Below, one piece after another: positions 62,785 through 64,000 of a stretch of 64,000 bases of DNA (positions within the stretch are counted from its first letter, which is position 1; every line of letters starts with the position of its first letter). The position numbers and the translations under genes were made by a program. The notes below the pieces were generated by a model. The model was given only the letters and a program-made list of their open reading frames with translations. It searched no databases and was not told the origin of the DNA. Origin of the DNA: Xiheimicrobium sp033763395 (GTDB taxonomy: Bacteria > Myxococcota > Myxococcia > Myxococcales > Myxococcaceae); the NCBI GenBank assembly GCA_033763395.1, contig JANRKQ010000225.1:1-64000 (forward strand), in the 5' to 3' direction.

Positions 62785-64000
62785 CTACAGCCGCTTCACG
62801 TTGACCGTGGCGGTCGCCGTGTCGTGCGGCGATGCCTCGGCCGACGGGGTGGCCATGAACGCGTTGGCCTCGGGGCTCTCGGTGCGCGCCCGGGCGACGA
62901 GCTCGGACAACTGTCGACGGCCCAGCGACCGATCGGTGAGCTCCGGCGGGAGAGCATCGAGACGGCGGAGCACCGCTTCGGCCCGCTCGAGCCGCGCCGC
63001 CGGGTCGCGCACCAGCAGCGCCAACACGAGGCCTTCGATCGCCTCGGGGACGTCGGGGCGCTCCGCAGTGAGCGACGGAATGGGCGCCTCGAGGCACGCC
63101 CGGTACAGCGCGACGTCATCGGGCCCGGAGAACGGCCGCTTGAGGGCCAACAGCTCGAAGGCCGTCACGCCCAGCGCCCAGAGATCCGCCCGCGTGTCGT
63201 ACGGCTCACCGAGCAGCTGCTCCGGAGCGCTATACCCCACCTTGCCGCGCAGCATGCCGGCCTCGGTGAGCTGCTCCTTGCCCGCGGCGCGCGCCACGCC
63301 GAAGTCGTTGAGCTTCACTTCGCCCAGCCGCGACACGAGGACGTTGGGCGGGTTCACGTCGCGGTGCACGAGGTCGAGCGGCGTGCCGGTGGGCGAGGTG
63401 CGGGTGTGGATGTAGTCGAGCGCGTGCGCGAGCTGATCGAGCACGAAGATGACGGCGGGCAGGGGCAGCGGCGTCGCGCTCCGTCGCGCCTGGGCGAGGA
63501 GCCGGCTGAGCGGCACTCCATCGACGTACTCCATCGCGATGAACCACGAGTCCTGGTCGGCGCCGAAGTCGAGCACCTGCACCACGTTCGGGTGGGCGAG
63601 CGCCGCGCCGAGCTCGGCCTCACGGCGGAACAGCGCGATGCTCTCGGGCTTCTCGGCGTACGACGGCAGAATGCGCTTCACCGCGACCTTGCGCTCGAAG
63701 CCGCCCTCGGGGCTGTAGGTGGCCAGGAAGACCTCGGCCATACCGCCCGCGCCCAGCCGCTCGCCGAGAATGTACTTTCCAACGAGGTCCTTCTTGCGGG
63801 CGGCGTGCACCAGCGCGCGCAGCCGCGTCACCAGCGTCGACCCGACCATGCCGATGCCCAGCGGCATCAGCGCAGTGAGGAAGATGGGCGGGAACGAGAG
63901 GTCGACCGTCAACAGCCGGCGCACGATGCTCGCCGTCGCCATCGCCGCGGTCACCCAGATGATGCGGCGCGACAGGGACAGCATCGACAGCACGACGAGC
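62785..64000 (-). CDS. Ser/Thr protein kinase, N-terminus beyond the right edge
   Basis: At least 405 codons of a Hanks-type kinase; the frame is open past base 64000, so the true start is outside. Two membrane helices are visible before the kinase (IIWVTAAMATASIV and PPIFLTALMPLGIGMVGS). Kinase motifs: LGAGGMAEVF, VAVKRIL, HRDVNPPN (Lys of the usual HRDIKPQN replaced by Asn), NDFGVAR, and GYSAPEQ. The Asp and Asn of the catalytic loop are kept, so activity is likely; several myxobacterial kinases share this change. The C-terminal 70 residues are helical and polar. It is not adjacent to any obvious substrate gene. Confidence 0.92.
   Translation of the reverse strand, partial: LVVLSMLSLSRRIIWVTAAMATASIVRRLLTVDLSFPPIFLTALMPLGIGMVGSTLVTRLRALVHAARKKDLVGKYILGERLGAGGMAEVFLATYSPEGGFERKVAVKRILPSYAEKPESIALFRREAELGAALAHPNVVQVLDFGADQDSWFIAMEYVDGVPLSRLLAQARRSATPLPLPAVIFVLDQLAHALDYIHTRTSPTGTPLDLVHRDVNPPNVLVSRLGEVKLNDFGVARAAGKEQLTEAGMLRGKVGYSAPEQLLGEPYDTRADLWALGVTAFELLALKRPFSGPDDVALYRACLEAPIPSLTAERPDVPEAIEGLVLALLVRDPAARLERAEAVLRRLDALPPELTDRSLGRRQLSELVARARTESPEANAFMATPSAEASPHDTATATVNVKRL

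Overview
The window looks like a chromosomal piece of a high-GC myxobacterium (Myxococcota, probably Cystobacterineae/Archangiaceae; this is an inference). The signs are very high GC and GC-rich third codon positions, many lipoproteins with Asp-Ala-Gly or Gly-Gly-Ser linkers, Cys-rich MopE-type metal-binding repeats, two proteins with MYXO-CTERM-like tails, Ser/Thr kinases (one with a PEGA domain), and operons stitched together by ATGA/GTGA overlaps. No rRNA, phage, insertion sequence or CRISPR array was seen. One tRNA-Ala(CGC) is present, with a recognisable promoter and an intrinsic terminator.

Layout. 1-13 kb: an M16 zinc peptidase cut by the left edge, a lipoprotein, a polytopic membrane protein, RapA, a GtrA-like protein, an MGDG-synthase-type glycosyltransferase, YceI, a LysR regulator, an APC permease coupled to an AlkA-type DNA glycosylase. 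13.3-19.3 kb: a signalling module of two receiver-only response regulators, a FecR-domain protein, an exported Fn3-like/beta-barrel protein and a membrane histidine kinase. 19.4-25.4 kb: a GldA-GldF-GldG-DUF4340 ABC operon followed by a lipoprotein and a small membrane protein. 25.5-26.7 kb: an FHA protein and a FitA/FitB-type toxin-antitoxin pair whose PIN toxin is broken. 26.7-32.6 kb: a three-gene operon of a stand-alone PqqD-like protein, a giant lipoprotein (about 1,808 aa, Ig-like repeats plus an FG-GAP propeller) and, overlapping its stop codon, a 57-aa Cys-rich peptide. 32.8-37 kb: ctaB, a TPR protein, tRNA-Ala and a small zinc-ribbon protein. 37.2-43.2 kb: a 5'-nucleotidase-type phosphoesterase coupled to a phytase-like propeller protein, then a MopE-repeat lipoprotein coupled to a PEGA protein. 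43.2-49.5 kb: a repeat-bearing non-coding gap, an RluA pseudouridine synthase, a kelch lipoprotein pair, a degenerate LytM-fold lipoprotein and a GMC oxidoreductase with its Tat-exported partner. 49.6-64 kb: two lipoproteins, a PEGA Ser/Thr kinase, a TatD-like protein, a trypsin-like protease, gamma-glutamyltransferase, an unusual SDR with a zinc ribbon, a DUF1592-DUF1552-lipoprotein operon, and a Ser/Thr kinase cut by the right edge.

Most interesting system. The 26.7-32.6 kb operon resembles a ribosomally made, modified peptide (RiPP) locus. The PqqD-like protein is the fold that binds RiPP leader peptides. The 57-aa peptide has an N-terminal Tyr-x-x-Pro-x-Val element like that recognised by such proteins in lasso peptide systems, followed by a six-Cys C-terminal half. 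The usual maturases (radical SAM, cyclase, dehydrogenase, transporter) are not adjacent, and the peptide gene is much less GC-rich than its surroundings.
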